Assembly (NCBI GenBank): GCA_002189035.1
Contig: CM007989.1
Coordinates: 4,426,001 to 4,490,000, forward strand
Direction of reading: 5' to 3'
Length of the DNA: 64,000 nt
Source: Utricularia gibba
Taxonomy: Eukaryota > Streptophyta > Magnoliopsida > Lamiales > Lentibulariaceae
Shown: one piece after another, positions 49,829 to 61,400 of the stretch
How positions within the stretch are numbered: the stretch's first letter is position 1
Layout: every line of letters starts with the position of its first letter
Position numbers and translations under genes: made by a program
Notes under the pieces: generated by a model
Seen by the model: only the letters and a program-made list of their open reading frames with translations
Told to the model about the DNA's origin: nothing
Databases searched by the model: none

Positions 49829-50990
49829 AATAAACTTTTCTTTCTCACTGGACAAACGACAGAGGGTAAACAGAGAACTTAGAAGGACCAGCATGTCTTT
49901 CCAGGTAACTATACTCTTGGGGATACAGAGAGCACAAACCAACCAAAAAAATGTAATTACCTTCAGTGTAATGGTACCAACAAAGCCAGCTTTGACTTTA
50001 ACTGGAAGCGTCAATGCATTTAATGCTTCTGCCTTTATTTTCAAATCTTTTAGAACTACATCCCCCTGCATGAGTATGAGAGATCATAAATTTCAGATTA
50101 CAAACGTATGCATAAATTTGAAAGAATCTGCTCGACATCAGGCAAAAATTGGTGTAATATGCAAAAAACAAGCGAAGGATAAAATATTTTTTGAAGCATA
50201 GACGGGTCATGCATAGATAGTATTTATGGAATCCTGATGGGCATGCACAAAACATTTTATCATGAAGATCTATAGGGCTACAATGAACACATAGCATGCA
50301 AACATGCGTAGAAATCCACAAGAATAATCGATATCACCTTTCCACACACTTATCCGTAAGGCCTCTGATGACAACCCGTGGACATACTCCCCCAAATACT
50401 TCCGAGGAAGATGCAAAACCTAAGGAAAATTTCAAATAATATTAGTGCAGATCAATAATCCCATAAACTAACTGCAAGCACTTCCAGATTTATGTTTCAT
50501 CAAAATACACTGATGACGATAGACTGAAAGCCGCTTAGACCCAGAAAAACATGTATCAGAGACTATCTCATTGTTGCAGGTACGCTACCCTGATTGTTGA
50601 TCACAAACGATTCACCACATAATTCGCAGACCCCTAACAACAAGAACCAAATAATACAAAGCTCGAACCCTTGGGTTATTTTGCATGCAATCTCTGGCGT
50701 ATCATTCAAGAACACACACCTAAACCAAACACATATCCGATATACACTAATAAATCACATGATGAATGCAAGTTGCTACAACCATGAAAACCAGTGCCAT
50801 AACTTCATACTCTGAATCCCAATATTCGAGTCCATCCATTACCCCGATTTCTCCATGGAAAAATTGAGCAACAAAAATTCACTCACATATTCTTCTGATA
50901 TCCAGCCACGAAATAGAAAGATTAAACCACCCTAAGAAATCAAAACGAAAAACAATGAAACGAAAATCCACGTACATGTGCTTCGAACAT
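49727..50990 (-). pseudogene. VPS13 N-terminal chorein exons, truncated in exon 4
   Basis: Exon 1 is 50990-50976 (MFEAH, donor GTACGT), exon 2 is 50419-50338 (VLHLPRKYLGEYVHGLSSEA and on to SVWK), exon 3 is 50065-49961 (GDVVLKDLKIKAEALNALTL, then KAGFVGTITLK). Exon 4 has a good acceptor and starts VPWKN at 49741, exactly as a chorein domain should continue, then meets TAG with no donor. The next recognisable VPS13 exon (49658-49503, YRYSWEKVLHMCNIRRRYVQ) belongs a few hundred residues further on in full-length relatives. Sequence 49726-49660 therefore looks like a deletion junction inside an intron. Exon 2 and exon 3 are also out of phase by one base at a five-C (five-G) run, 50062-50066. Confidence 0.85.
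49798..49830. repeat. (GA)n microsatellite in VPS13 intron
   Basis: A run of GA dinucleotides with two interruptions, lying between VPS13 exon 3 and the exon 4 remnant, close to the inferred deletion junction. Confidence 0.9.
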
Positions 50991-51882
50991 TGTGGAATAT
51001 CGCAACGCACGATCTTTTCACTCCTCCGGGTTCACAACATAGTTTCTGCACAAAACAATGATCGGACTCGCAAAAGCATCATCGATGAACACACCGAAAA
51101 CCTCCATCGACACAGAGATCCGTTAGTTTGACCGAGTTGGTCGGAAGAATTAGCAAGTTCAAAAATAAAAGAAATATATTATGGAAATGTGTGCTAGCGA
51201 GAGCGTGGCGAGGCAGCGGGAGAGGGGGTTTTTTAGAAAAGTAACCATCCTCTCTTACTCATTTGAAAATTAACCATCCGTTTTTTCTTATTTGAAAACT
51301 AATCATCTCTTTTAATTTATTAAATATTAATCATTATATATTCATTTTTTAATTCAAAAAATACAAATCTATGTGTTTTTTTTTAAAAAAATTTTCTAGT
51401 TGCATATATAAATAATAAAATATAATTAAATTAAGTTTTAAAATATAAATTATTATATTTTTTAATAGTTACTCAATGTTCAGTACATTTATAAGAAATA
51501 AATTTTATTTTATACAAAAAAATAAAAATATTTATTTATTATTTAGTAGAATCTAAGAAATAATATTCATTTATTATACTTATTAAATATATAAGTGTAC
51601 TTATGAATTTAATTAATAAAAATCTTGTTTGATAAAATTAATCTTAAGGATCTTCTTTTGATTTACAATTTTTACAACAATTGTATTTAGAACACCTATT
51701 AATATTTAATCTAATACTTTTTGCGATTTCGTGTGCCAATATTCAATTTCATTGTAGTGTACAAAATTCTATACTATCATAAATTATAGTTTAACCCTAA
51801 AATAATATGTAAAATATAGAACAAATAATTATTCGATTCAAAATATTTCAAACAATTAATGATGCATAATATAAGTTTAAAC

Positions 51883-51931
<49 letters not shown>

Positions 51932-53149
51932 CAAATAATACATAATGATAGACTGATAATACAAATTTAAACTAAAAAAATATAAATCAATCTAAATAAC
52001 ACCTAAAGATCGATTGATAATATATATTTAAAATAAAAAAAACATGCGATCTATCCACACACCAAAATAATCAACCGCTAGTTTGTACATCCAACATGCA
52101 CCCGCACCCTCTCGATGCCAAGCATCCCTCACCACCATATGGTAACTCCCACCGCATGCCAACATGAAGCTTAATTGAGCAATATTTGTACAATGATTGT
52201 TTGTAGCTTAATTGAACGTGCATTATTTTATAAACTACATGGTTATGGGTTCGAATTGTTTTGATTATGATAAGTGATTTTGTGTCACTAATATTTGCAC
52301 CTTTTGAGACCCACTTAGATGGGGTTTATATCTTTTTTTATCTCACGTTCCCTATGTTTTTAGAAGAATTTTATATCTTTCATACTATTGTAATCTTTTT
52401 GGAGGGAAAGTTTGTTTTGTGATTTTTCAGGACAATTGTGACATAATTTGAAGGAATTTTGAGTTGACTTTGATGGAGGCAAGGATTTGATCTATCCGGA
52501 TGAAGACTCGGTCAAAGATTCTCGAATATGATTCACATCTTATCTTGGAAAATTTAGCATGTTTTGGATTCATTTCGTTTTTCATCAACTTTTGTTGTTT
52601 AGAATCAAACATGCGCGTGTGAGTGCTTGCGACTAAGGATCTGCTGTGAAGTCTTGCTTGCACAAGTCCTGTGCGTGTGACTGTCTTACTATGTTTTTCA
52701 ACATTTAATTTGAGGTTTGATTCTGTTTTTCACAACATTTTCTTTACCAACGTGATCTTTAGTACCATAGAGCCCTAAAGGAGTGTGGGAGAATCAAAGG
52801 TTGGCCTCAAGAACCTAAGGAGAAGTACTCAATCAGATATCGTTGGTAAGACATATTCTATCTAATGTGTCTATGATGTTAGATTTGGGTGTAGGGAAAA
52901 CATTAGTTATCACAAGAGGTGAAATGGCTCTAGTGACGTAGCTTATTTGTTGATATTTATGCAATTAACAACCATTGGAGGTAGATGATGGACATCTATG
53001 CTCCATTCAAGGACTATGCATGATTCGTAGTAATGGCCCTTGCAAGGTGATTCATTGCTTGTGTATGCTTGAAGTCATTCATAAAGTAGGCAGTCCTGTA
53101 AATAATCGCCAATATCTTCTTGCATTTTGATTTAGCATGGCTTATGCAA
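50991..53149. other. VPS13 5' flank and AT-rich intergenic
   Basis: The GC-rich part 51000-51225 is the probable 5' untranslated region and core promoter of VPS13. At 51240-51340 an imperfect repeat of about 30 bases (AACCATC..ATTTGAAAA) occurs three times. A (TA)n tract lies at 51889-51927. The segment 52430-53100 looks like degraded transposon but has no recognised domain. Confidence 0.5.
51889..51927. repeat. (TA)n microsatellite
   Basis: About 19 uninterrupted TA units in AT-rich intergenic DNA. Confidence 0.95.
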
Positions 53150-55997
53150 TTTTTCCGAATTCAAAAAACACAGAAATGATGAACACCATATGAGAGAACA
53201 AGCTCTTAGTATCGCATGTACATAGCTAACAGTCTAGATTCACGATCATTGATGATACATACTCTTGTTCTTATTCTGATTATATATCAAACCAATTGCT
53301 CCATAAATCAGATCCAATCCTCGACACTTTCACCATGCACGAATGCATATCCCAATAGGATTATATGGTTACTTGCATCAATAGCAACTACTACAAGTAA
53401 CTTGTAGTCGTAACTACCATATAAGTGCGTAGCATCCATGCATATGACTGATCGACAATGCATGAAAGCTTTTATTGAAAAGCCAAAAGCCTAGAAAACC
53501 TTCTTTAAGAGACGATCACCATGAACATGAGTCTCATGTTCCCATGTCACCACTGTTCCTGAGTTTTGCTTCCGAATCTCTTCAAAATAGATAGGTGGTT
53601 GAGCACAAGAAGCTTGCCAGGTACCATAATGGAGTTCATAGGTTCGACACATACAAGCCCAAGCATACCACTTAGGCATATCATAGATAAACAGCTCTTT
53701 GATGATACATTGAACACCTAGAGTCATTAACTTTGGACTTAAATACGGAATAAGCCAATGAGCAACATATGTTTAGGTTGGCATGGGTGGATGCTTTTGA
53801 TATTAGTTCACAAATATGAGTTCCTATCAGCTTTATTATCTTCCACATTCCTAATCTCTTTTGATAAGCTACTCTAAGCTTAAACGCACAATACTCCTTC
53901 TCACTATAAGTTTGCAGACACATCATCTCGTACTGGTACTTATCGCTTTTGTATGTTCTGCATTCTCGCTGAGCAATGGTCAGATGCCACTTGACAACTG
54001 CATCCATGATAGTCTTACGATCCTTCAGTGTCATACCATGTCGAAAATTTCAGTTATCTCATCGTAATAATCTCCTGGAATGAATGCATCCATTGAATCA
54101 ACATAAACATCTAGTTCGTTCTCTTCTTGTGTTGGTAAAGGGGCTCCTACACATGTCCCATGAATTTCGATGTCCAAAGGCAAGTCAGATAAATCTTAGA
54201 TCATTAATTATGCAACAGGTTCCTCAAAATCTGGGTTAGTTGGTATATCATCATCAGATAAATTACGTGCCTCATCTTCATACATGTCATCTCCAACTGG
54301 AAAGACATGCGAGTCATCTTAATAGTCGTAATCCCTACCTTGATCATAATAATTAAAAAAAGGATCATGGCCAGAATGACCAGTTTCATATTGATAGTCT
54401 ATGCCATCACTAGTGTGGTAGTTGGGATCAATCAAAAATTGAGGGTTCGAATCTAAAACTAATAAAAAATATGAAATCAATAGTATATATTATACTGTCA
54501 AATTCACAATCCTTGTGTATAAAATCATTTTATACCTTCCAAATGATGATAGGGTTGATACAGAGCTTCAAACGGAATAAATTCTTTATACGGATATTGT
54601 GAGTAATCATATTGCTGTGAATATTGTAACTGCTGTTGAGTAAGCGACATCGCAATTTTTCAAAGAATAATCATTAAAAATTAAACATCTAGACATCTAA
54701 ATCAATTTGTAAAGCATTAAAAGTAATTATTACTAATAAATTTATAATTAATATTTTATTATAACAAGATATATGATGGTTTTCAATCATACAAAAAATC
54801 ACAATAATAAAGCTTCTAATTTTATAATAAGAATAATGTATTCAAATTACTTCTACTTATTTATAGTTTTTAAAAAATATTATTATGACTAACAACGAAT
54901 CAAATGAGTAAAAATATTCTTAATTAAATATGAATTAAATTAATAGTGATATTTTCATATAACAAATAAAATCAATAAAAAAATCGATGTGAAAATAATC
55001 ATTATTTAGAAAGTTAAAATATTACAAAAAAAGAGAGAAAAAATTTCATTAAATCCATCAAACTCATCTTCCATTTTCAATTTTACCATCAATTTTTTTT
55101 TTGTTTCAATGAACTCATGAAACATATCAAAAACTTTTGATTTCAAATATAAATATAAAAATTGATTTTTTTTGTAATTGAATAAAAGGATAATAAATTT
55201 GATTCAATGAAATATGCAAAATATACATACAATTTTATTTTCATCGTAAAAAAATCATATTAAATCATTATACGAAAATTATTAACAATCTAAAAACTAT
55301 TTTATTTATAATCAAAAAAACAAAAAAATTAATTTTTGTATTAATTTTTTGTGAGTTTAATGAAATATTTTATTAAATTGGATTATATTTTAATGAAATC
55401 CATGCAAATATTGGTTTACATAAATAAACAATGAATTTTATATGTTTATTTTTAAAATTAAACTGTTTTGATATGTTTAATGTAACAAAAAATTTTGATT
55501 ATAAAATTGAAAATAGAAGATATGATTGATAGGCTTAATTAAATTTGTCCAAAAAAAGATTAAAAAATCTATAAATACAAATTAGTTAATTTCTTTTTAA
55601 AAATAAAAAAGAATTATATAAAATTCATAGAGATTAAAAGCAAATACTGACCTGGATAAAATGATGAACACCTTGATGAGTTATGTTGTGAGATTAATAT
55701 TTCAATACCAAAATCAGATCTTTTGGGATCTATAATGAATGAGAGATTTGTTGAATCGTTTACATTAATATAATTTGCAGTGTAGGAATTAGTACTATAG
55801 AAATTGGCATATAATCGAACATTATCGCAATCCACTTTGATGTCTAGCTCAATTTCAATAGTATCTAGTAGCTTATTCTAGGAAATGTTTCGTTTCATCG
55901 CTAAAATTTTCACCGATTCCGAAGCATACGTATGGTGGACTGATGAATCATCCAATATTGGACCTCTAACATAGAATTTCATTGTAGCTTTGGTCAT
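53150..55997 (-). pseudogene. MULE (MuDR-like) transposase gene, degenerate
   Basis: Minus-strand gene of a Mutator-like element. The first exon starts with ATG at 55997 (MTKATMKFYVRGPILDDSSV) and runs, with one stop, to SSFYPG at about 55655 before a GT donor. After an AT-rich intron of about 1 kb, MSLTQQQLQYSQQYDYSQYP and an acidic region follow (54640-54090). Then comes the DNA-binding domain MTLKDRKTIMDAVVKWHLTI with CRTYKSDKYQYEMMCLQT (54034-53800), and the transposase core with CMDATHLYGSYDYKLLVVVA and GYAFVHGESVEDWIWFM, read on the minus strand at about 53470-53220. Shifts and stops break every part. Terminal inverted repeats and the 9-bp duplication were not identified. Confidence 0.8.
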
Positions 55998-56239
55998 TGA
56001 TTCAAGAATTCGGTAATTGAATGCAAAGTTTGGATTGAAAGTAGAGAAAACAAGAAAAATGAAAGAGGAGGAATTATAAAAGAACTAACAGGAATATCGA
56101 AAGAGGGGAGGAAGAAGGTAGTAAGAAGTAAACCTGAAAACTGAAAGTCATTGAAGAGAAAGGAAGTAAGAAGGAATTGATATTGAAGAAGAGTAGGCAC
56201 ACCTTCATTCAACTTTAATAATAAAGTCTTTGTTGAACT

Positions 56240-56500
56240 TATTACATTTCTTTACTGTATTTCGTTTTAGTTCTGCCTTAATCCTAGCTAAAACCAATTT
56301 GACCAACGTGACATTGATTCCTTGCATTGACCTTCACATAGCAAGCACCTAGCTCCTTGTGTTCGACCCTAGTCCACTATGCTCATAATTGTTTTATGCT
56401 TGAATGTGTATTAGGTTATAAATTTATTTGATAGGAAAAATTGCAATTTAATGACATTGCGTAATTTTTCGCTTATTAGTACTCTTCGAACTCCGTCGCG
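56240..56500 (+). repeat. Gypsy LTR 3'-end-like segment
   Basis: AGCACCTAGCTCCTTGTGTT followed by an AT-rich stretch with TTATAAATTTATTTGATA and TTTTTCGCTTATTAG parallels the end of the solo LTR at 30640-30784 (same orientation). No matching left end was found; it may be a fragment of the same LTR family cut by the neighbouring elements. Confidence 0.5.
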
Positions 56501-58155
56501 CTCGTGCGCCGCATCCATCGCTGTGAAACTCATCAGAAATCGAAGTCTTCAAAGGTAATTGTCTATTCTCTGTCTTTTCCGCTCAGTTTTGGGGGTTTGG
56601 GTTCTCCTTTTTGGGTCTCTTTCCCCTAGGGTTTTTAGCGTTCGTTACCAGTTCTTCTGTCTTCCGATTTCCTCAGTTGTGATGGGTAGAAAATCTAGTG
56701 AATTGAACATTCCCGCTATTCGAGCTAAGTATTCGATCCCCGATGAATATGTTGCCAGTCAGGCTAGGGACAGCCAGATACCTTGGGGAACGGGGGAACG
56801 ACCCTTTCCCCAATTCAGTCTTCCCATCCCTATGGCTTACCTGGAGAGCGGTCTCCGCTTCCCCCTCCACCCCCTCATCGTCCAGTTTTTGAACATGTTC
56901 ACTGTTCCTCTTTTTTGCCTTTCCCCTAATTCGATATTTTGTTTCACTACTTTCCTCTTCTATTCGGTGGGTCTAGATCCGAATAAGACTTTAGTGGATT
57001 TTTTCAACTTTTCAAAGTTGCCGTCCGTAAAGCCAAGCGCCCAATGCATGGTTTTTCCAACTTCCAATTTCGCCAATTTGAAGATCACCCTGATTTCATT
57101 CTAAAAGCTCCCGATACCCACCACAACTGGTGGTCTTCTTTTGTTTGGGTCGCTCCCCCATCCGGGTCTAGGTGGAATTTTCCAACTAAACCCCCCACTC
57201 CTTTCAAAGTAAAGCTTTTTGGTCGTTTTCGTCCCTCTAACGAATCTCGTAGAGAAGTATATCGGAAACTCGGTGGATGTACTATCAAGTTTGAGTCCCA
57301 AGCCTTAATGCTTTCTTGGGAGTCTTTGACAAACTGTGGGGTTCTAGGGCGAGGCCAAGATAGTCAGTGACCGGATTTTATTGTTCCTCCAAGCTCCGAG
57401 TTAGAGTACCGTCACCTCTTGCAATCTCTACAAAATGCTACCTCTGATTCGGCAGCACCTCCTGCTTCTGACCCGATAACCCCTCTCCCCTATGATCCGG
57501 CTCCTCAGTCTTCTACTCAGCCCTCAACTCAAAAGAAAAGAAAAAGGGTTAAGGCTTGCGCACATAAACCTTCTAAGAAGCAAAGAGGTAGCCGGGTTCT
57601 GCTTCCTTGACTTGTAATATCTTTATCGTGTTTCACCGTTTTCCCAACTTTCGTATGTAGCTAAAGAGATGGCCTGAAGAAGTGCCTTGGAAGACTCGGT
57701 CATGGCCCGCTTCTCTGCCGAGATGTAGGGGATGCAAAAGCCCGAGCCGGCACCTTTTGTGCAAGTCTGTTTTCTGTTATCGGTAAATATAGATTCCCGA
57801 TTTTTACTTTACTACCTCCCCTTCTAGGTTGGATCCCCGGAGGTTCACTCAGAGGTTGATGATCAACCTTCAGAGGGGCATCAGATGGTTGAAGCTGGAC
57901 CGAAAATTCGGGTTACCGATCACAGATCTAATCAACCTACTCCTTTATTGGCAAAGACACCAAATAAGTCGAGAATTCGGGTTACCGATCGCGGATCCGC
58001 ACTTCGACATGGTCGACCCCTTGAGGAAAGACGAGAACATGCTGGATGTCATCGTGGACGTGTATCAAGCCCCAGAATTCGAGTTCGAAGCTAATCAGGA
58101 GCGCCTAATAGCGCTTGTTCGAGCGAGGATCGGCGGGAGAATGAGGCCAAGCTGA
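56500..58155 (+). CDS. Antisense extra ORF of Tat-like element
   Basis: Opposite in direction to the gypsy pol at 58408-63167 and on its 3' side, the position of the antisense additional ORFs known in Tat-lineage retrotransposons. A leader with a donor at about 56553 (AAAG/GTAATT) and an acceptor before TTGTGATGGG suggests a spliced transcript with ATG at 56682. The product begins MGRKSSELNIPAIRAKYSIP and has IPMAYLESGLRFPLHPLIVQ, LDPNKTLVDFFNFSKL, then in the next frame HNWWSSFVWVAPPSGSRWNF, resembling the Pfam 'putative gypsy type transposon' domain (PF04195). A frame change near 57040 and a stop at 57368 are followed by a Pro/Ser-rich tail with a basic KKRKRVKACAHKPSKKQRG. The frames after 57829 contain a repeated AATTCGGGTTACCGATC. 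It is decayed but clearly once coding. Confidence 0.65.
57906..57990 (+). repeat. Direct repeat in the antisense ORF tail
   Basis: ATTCGGGTTACCGATC occurs at 57906-57921 and again at 57975-57990, 69 bases apart, so the frame repeats. A weaker third echo (AATTCGAGTTCGAAG) follows near 58077. A spacing that is a multiple of three is consistent with in-frame expansion of a disordered protein tail. Confidence 0.7.
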
Positions 58156-58407
58156 GAGCAAGAATGGAGGGACATGTCGGCCCCTCAATTGATCCCCTCC
58201 CTGAGCCTTAATTCCATTTGTGAAACTAGTGTTTTTGTCTGGGCTTACATGACTTGGCCAGGGCTTACAAGTTAGACTTAGCAAGTTTTGCCTGGGCTTA
58301 TGTGACTTAGCTATGGCTTAGGGTTTTGTCAATTCATCTCCACTTTGGAGGAATTTATATCCACTCGGGTGTTTTGATGAAGAGAATACCGAAACCTGCA
58401 AAAACCT

Positions 58408-61400
58408 GTGATAGGGATTGATATTGAGCCGATTAAGCGTAGAATCTCCTCAGATGTGTTGCATTCTAGGATCTTGGAAATTCCACACCATCTAGCTCTT
58501 CTAGCCAATAAGCTCCTTTTCCGATTACCCTTGAGATCCGATAAGGGCCTTCCCAGTTGCGGTCAAATTTTCCCACATGTCTCTGTGTTTGGATGCTTTG
58601 GAGCACTAAATCTCCTTCCGAGAATTCCCTTGGGGAAACAGACTTGTTGTAATTCCTTTATGTTCTTTTCTGATAAGCCCCTAGTCGGCTGTAAATACTC
58701 TGTCGTTTTTCTTCCAGCAACTCCAACTCCAGTTTTCGCAAATCAGCATTTTCTTCTTCATTATAGTGCTCCACTCGATAGCTCTTCCACGTTAGTTCAA
58801 TCGAGCATATTGCTTCTGAACCGTGAACCAATAAGAAGAGGGACTCTTCCGTGGTGGTTCGAGGGGTGGTGCGATATGACCATAGTACCTCATCCAACCA
58901 GTCTGCCCATGATCTTCCGAAATCCTCAAGTTTGGTCTTCATACCTTGTCTGAGCATTCGATTGGTTACCTTCGTGAGGCCATTGCTCTGAGGTTGATAG
59001 AGCGAGGTGAAGTTATGCTTGATAGAATACTTATCCAGGAATGCATCCATTTTCTCTCCAGCAAACTGGGTTCCGTTATCGGTTACGAGCTCCTGGGGTA
59101 TCCCAAACTGAATGAATATGCTTTTCCACAAAAAGCAAATAATGGTCTCTTCCGATATTTTCGCCACAGCTTCTGCTTCTACCCACTTGTAGAAGTATTC
59201 GATCCCCACAAACTTTCTTTGGCCAGAGGTGTGAGGGACAGGTCACATGATATCCAACCCCAACGATCAAACATGCACGAGAGTGGTAGAATGGTCAGAT
59301 TGTTTACCGGTTTTCTCGGTACATGCGCGTGATACTGGCATACCTTGCATCTCTTCAGCACTTCAGTAATATCTTGTTTCATAGTCGGCCAATAATATCC
59401 GCTTCTCAAAGCTTTCCTGCACAAGGATCGTATCCCGATGTGGCTACCGCACTCTCCTTCATGCAAATCGGTTATAATGTCTTGAGAATATTCTCTCCCG
59501 ATACACCTTAATAGGGGTCCATCGAAGGATCTTTGATAAAGAATTCCATCTACCAGTGTATATCTCTTTGCCCTAATCTCCAATTGTCGGGCTTCCGATT
59601 TGTCAGATGGTGTTTCTCCGCTTTGCAGATATCGGACGTAAGGCGACATCTAATCTTCGAGGAGATTCAGTTGCGGGGAGATGTCCTAGTTGTTGGGTAA
59701 TATGGTTCACTGCCTGCAAGGTTACCGAAGGTTGATCCCGCAACCGAATCGTCACACTTCCTTCTTTTAGCTCCTGAAATCCTGCGGCAAATCGGACAAG
59801 GCTATCCGTGGATCCGTTTCTTCGCGGTCCACATACGATAAGGTAAACTCCTTAAAAGTCTTCGCCAACTCCTTCACGCTAGCACAATACAAAGTCATTA
59901 GGGGGTTATGGGTTTCATACTCACCCGAAAATTGTCCTCACACTAGCCATGAGTCGATGTAAATGTGTGAGGACAATTTGCAAAGTGGGAAGTTCCTTGA
60001 CAATTTTCATCCCTTCAATCAGAGCTTCATACTCGGCTATGTTGTTGGAGACAGGGAATAAGAATTTCAATGTGATATAAATGTGTTCCCTATCCCAAGT
60101 TCGGATGTCTATTCCTCCTCCAACCCGTGGTGTGTTGAACCGTCGACATACATGGTTCATCGGTCATTGGTTTCCATGAACCGATCGACAGGCCTTGTCA
60201 TCTTGACCACAAAATAGACTAGAGGCTAGGCTTTTATAGCCATTTTTTACCTGAATTCGATATCCATTGTGCTTAACTCAACCGCCCATTTGGCAACCCT
60301 TCGGGAAATTTCGGGTCGAGATAGAATATTCTTCGACGGCTAATTAGTGAATACCACAATGTGCCGATCTTGGAAATACGATTTCAGTTTAGTGGCCGCC
60401 ATTTTCAGAGCCAAGATGAATTTATCCTTGATTGTCCTTGGAGGTTGCCTTTTGCAAATTGCGTTTATTTTCGCAGGATCGGCCTTGATCCCTCTTTCTG
60501 ACATGTAATACCCAAGGAACTTCCCACTTTGCACCCCAAAGCAGCATTTCAACGGGTTGAGTTTTAACCCGTACGACGGACATTCAGAGAAACAAGAATC
60601 CAAATACGCCAAATGATCCTCTTCATTCATTGACTTTACAATCATATCGTCTACATACACCTCCATAGAAGTACCGATTTCAGAAGAAAAGATTTTGTTC
60701 ACCAGCCTCATATAAGTTGCCCCAACATTCTTCAAACCGAAGGGCATCGCAACATAGCATTAAACTCCATCCTTGGTGTAGAAGGTGGTTTTTGGTTGAT
60801 CCTTCTCGGTGACAAAGATTTGATGATATCTAGAATAGGCGTCCATGATGCTTAGGAATCGGGATCCGGCGATGGCATCCACCAGTTTATCAATCTTCGT
60901 CAAGGGGTAAGGATCCCTCTCGCAACAGGCGTTAAGGTCGGTGAAGTCGACACACATTCTCCACTTTCCCCAGGCTTTGGGACAACGACCGGGTTGGCTA
61001 CCCATTCGGATTGAATCTCCTTCACATAGCTGGCTTCCAAGAGCTCTCTCATTTTTTCTTTGATGATCCGGCACTTTTCTTCAAAAAAATGCCATTGTTT
61101 TTTGCCGAATCGGCTTTGCTCCCGGGTAGGTATCAATGTGATGTTCAGCAAGAGATTGTCGATACATACAAAGTCTGCAGCAGTCCAAGCAAAAATATTG
61201 ACATTCTTTCTTAGAAATCCCGCTAACCTTTCCTCAAATTTAGCGTTCAAGTTGGTGCTAATGCGGGTCGTCTTTTGTGTATCTTCTGGTACTAACTGTA
61301 GTGACTTGTACCCTACTGGTTCCATTGCTTGCCTTGGAGGTTCCCGGGGTTCCTTTTCCACCATCATTATTCTTGGTTTCTTCGTGCAGGGATGTCGGCA

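Larger units (their letters stand above)
34758..50990 (-). pseudogene. VPS13: VPS13 homologue missing internal exon blocks
   Basis: VPS13 proteins are very large bridge-like lipid-transfer proteins at membrane contact sites; plant members exceed 3000 residues. The locus has many small exons on the minus strand with ordered VPS13 blocks: the chorein N-terminus, KFTKEEWEAVNKLLSYQPDE, VRVPIG..LLLDFGHFTL, SRFHISGRDMAAFFTD, YEGYDYSLSGHLSAVRIVFL, WVSYRMTSLSEAELYVTIPK, FLLAVGEFFVPALGAISGRE, repeated IWRPxAPPGYxxLGC units, a C2-like region (NRLNVSDESREPRCY..IS), FFEPPLPMGWVW and RLRVSIERDMGGSEAAPK, and a true C-terminus (QAFDVYNAIELARSTY, RRKVTKAYSPI). At least three blocks are missing: after exon 4 (49727), near 43210-43600, and between 35213 and about 35130. 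Small frame breaks occur at 50062-50066, 43103-43105 and about 43730. Long intact exons remain, so the decay looks recent, or a shortened transcript may persist. Confidence 0.87.
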
